Positions 6,189 through 6,319 of a DNA stretch of 6,319 nucleotides are shown piece by piece (within the stretch, counting starts at the first letter, position 1; each line of letters starts with the position of its first letter). The stretch is taken from contig JAQGIJ010000510.1 in the NCBI GenBank assembly GCA_028291285.1, forward strand, positions 1 to 6,319, read 5' to 3'. This DNA comes from Phenylobacterium sp. Lineage in GTDB: Bacteria; Pseudomonadota; Alphaproteobacteria; Caulobacterales; Caulobacteraceae. The translations under genes and the position numbers were made by a program. The notes beneath the pieces are model-generated. The model saw only the letters and a program-made list of their open reading frames with translations, searched no databases and was not told the origin of the DNA.

Positions 6189-6219
6189 GAAGGAGATCAG
6201 GCCCAGAAGGAGATCAGGC
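6189..6219 (+). repeat. Tandem direct repeat carrying two Shine-Dalgarno sequences
   Basis: GAAGGAGATCAGGC occurs exactly at 6189-6202 and again at 6206-6219, separated by three bases (17-base period). Each copy contains a perfect AAGGAG. Only the second is correctly placed, 7 bases before the ATG at 6221. The first would be 24 bases upstream and has no start codon near it. It looks like a local duplication of the ribosome-binding site, possibly with an effect on translation of the next gene. Confidence 0.8.
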
Positions 6220-6220
6220 A

Positions 6221-6319
6221 ATGGAAGTAGGATTCATCGGTCTGGGGAGCATGGGCTCCGCCATGGCCTCCAACCTGGTGCGCGCCGGCCATCAGGTGCG
6301 TGTCTGGAACCGCACCAAG
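6221..6319 (+). CDS. NAD(P)-dependent beta-hydroxyacid dehydrogenase (3-hydroxyisobutyrate dehydrogenase family), 3'-truncated by window edge
   Basis: Only the first 33 codons are present. They encode an N-terminal Rossmann motif, '[20 protein letters not shown]', with the G7-x-G9-x-x-G12 dinucleotide-binding fingerprint, then '[11 protein letters not shown]'. The family reduces or oxidises short hydroxyacids and semialdehydes (3-hydroxyisobutyrate, tartronate semialdehyde, glyoxylate, succinic semialdehyde). The end of the second strand reads N30-R31-T32 rather than an acidic residue, which in this family points to NADP(H) over NAD(H), as in GLYR-type reductases. The start is well supported by AAGGAGA at 6207-6213. 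The position after a semialdehyde dehydrogenase gene, with a 38-base gap, suggests one operon. Family is secure; substrate cannot be told from this fragment. Confidence 0.88.
   Translation, partial: MEVGFIGLGSMGSAMASNLVRAGHQVRVWNRTK

Noticed and set aside
4002..6221. A 739-codon open frame on the minus strand across the lipoprotein and dehydrogenase genes
   Set aside because: It is antisense to two clearly identified genes, its product is low-complexity Gly/Ala/Arg/His-rich without any family motif, and long antisense frames are expected at this GC content.

Overview
This is a very GC-rich (about 70% by eye), densely coded chromosomal segment. Strong GC3 bias, GTG starts and the gene types suggest an alphaproteobacterium, probably Caulobacteraceae (Phenylobacterium/Caulobacter-like). 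That placement rests on composition and protein style only. There is no tRNA, rRNA, CRISPR array, insertion sequence or phage gene in the window.

Layout. (1) Bases 1-2423, plus strand: the 3' part of a TIGR03118-family beta-propeller-like protein, then a signal-peptide-bearing stand-alone C39 cysteine peptidase 9 bases later, then an outer-membrane beta-barrel protein with an N-terminal coiled coil that overlaps the peptidase gene by 4 bases (ATGA). The last two look like FapD and FapF, the peptidase and pore of functional-amyloid secretion systems. They form the most interesting unit here because no Fap fibre subunit is visible beside them. (2) Bases 2433-3170, minus strand: two small uncharacterised genes (71-76 and 135 residues), convergent with the barrel gene. 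A perfect 18-base palindrome lies at the convergence point. (3) Bases 3343-4143, plus strand, divergent from the 135-residue gene: a crotonase-fold enzyme of the PaaG-like isomerase type. (4) Bases 4185-4670: a small lipoprotein with a C-terminal OmpA-like domain, followed by a strong GC hairpin. (5) Bases 4740-6319: an NAD(P)-dependent succinate-semialdehyde dehydrogenase (Sad/YneI type), then the first 33 codons of a beta-hydroxyacid dehydrogenase with an NADP-type fingerprint. A duplicated 14-base ribosome-binding segment separates the last two.

How they may work together. The peptidase and barrel are probably translated as a coupled pair and act in the periplasm and outer membrane to process and export a substrate, possibly a fibre subunit encoded elsewhere or the upstream propeller protein. 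The crotonase, semialdehyde dehydrogenase and beta-hydroxyacid dehydrogenase are cytosolic carbon-metabolism enzymes. The last two could act on the same semialdehyde from the oxidative and reductive sides. The lipoprotein is an envelope protein unrelated in function to the metabolic genes around it.
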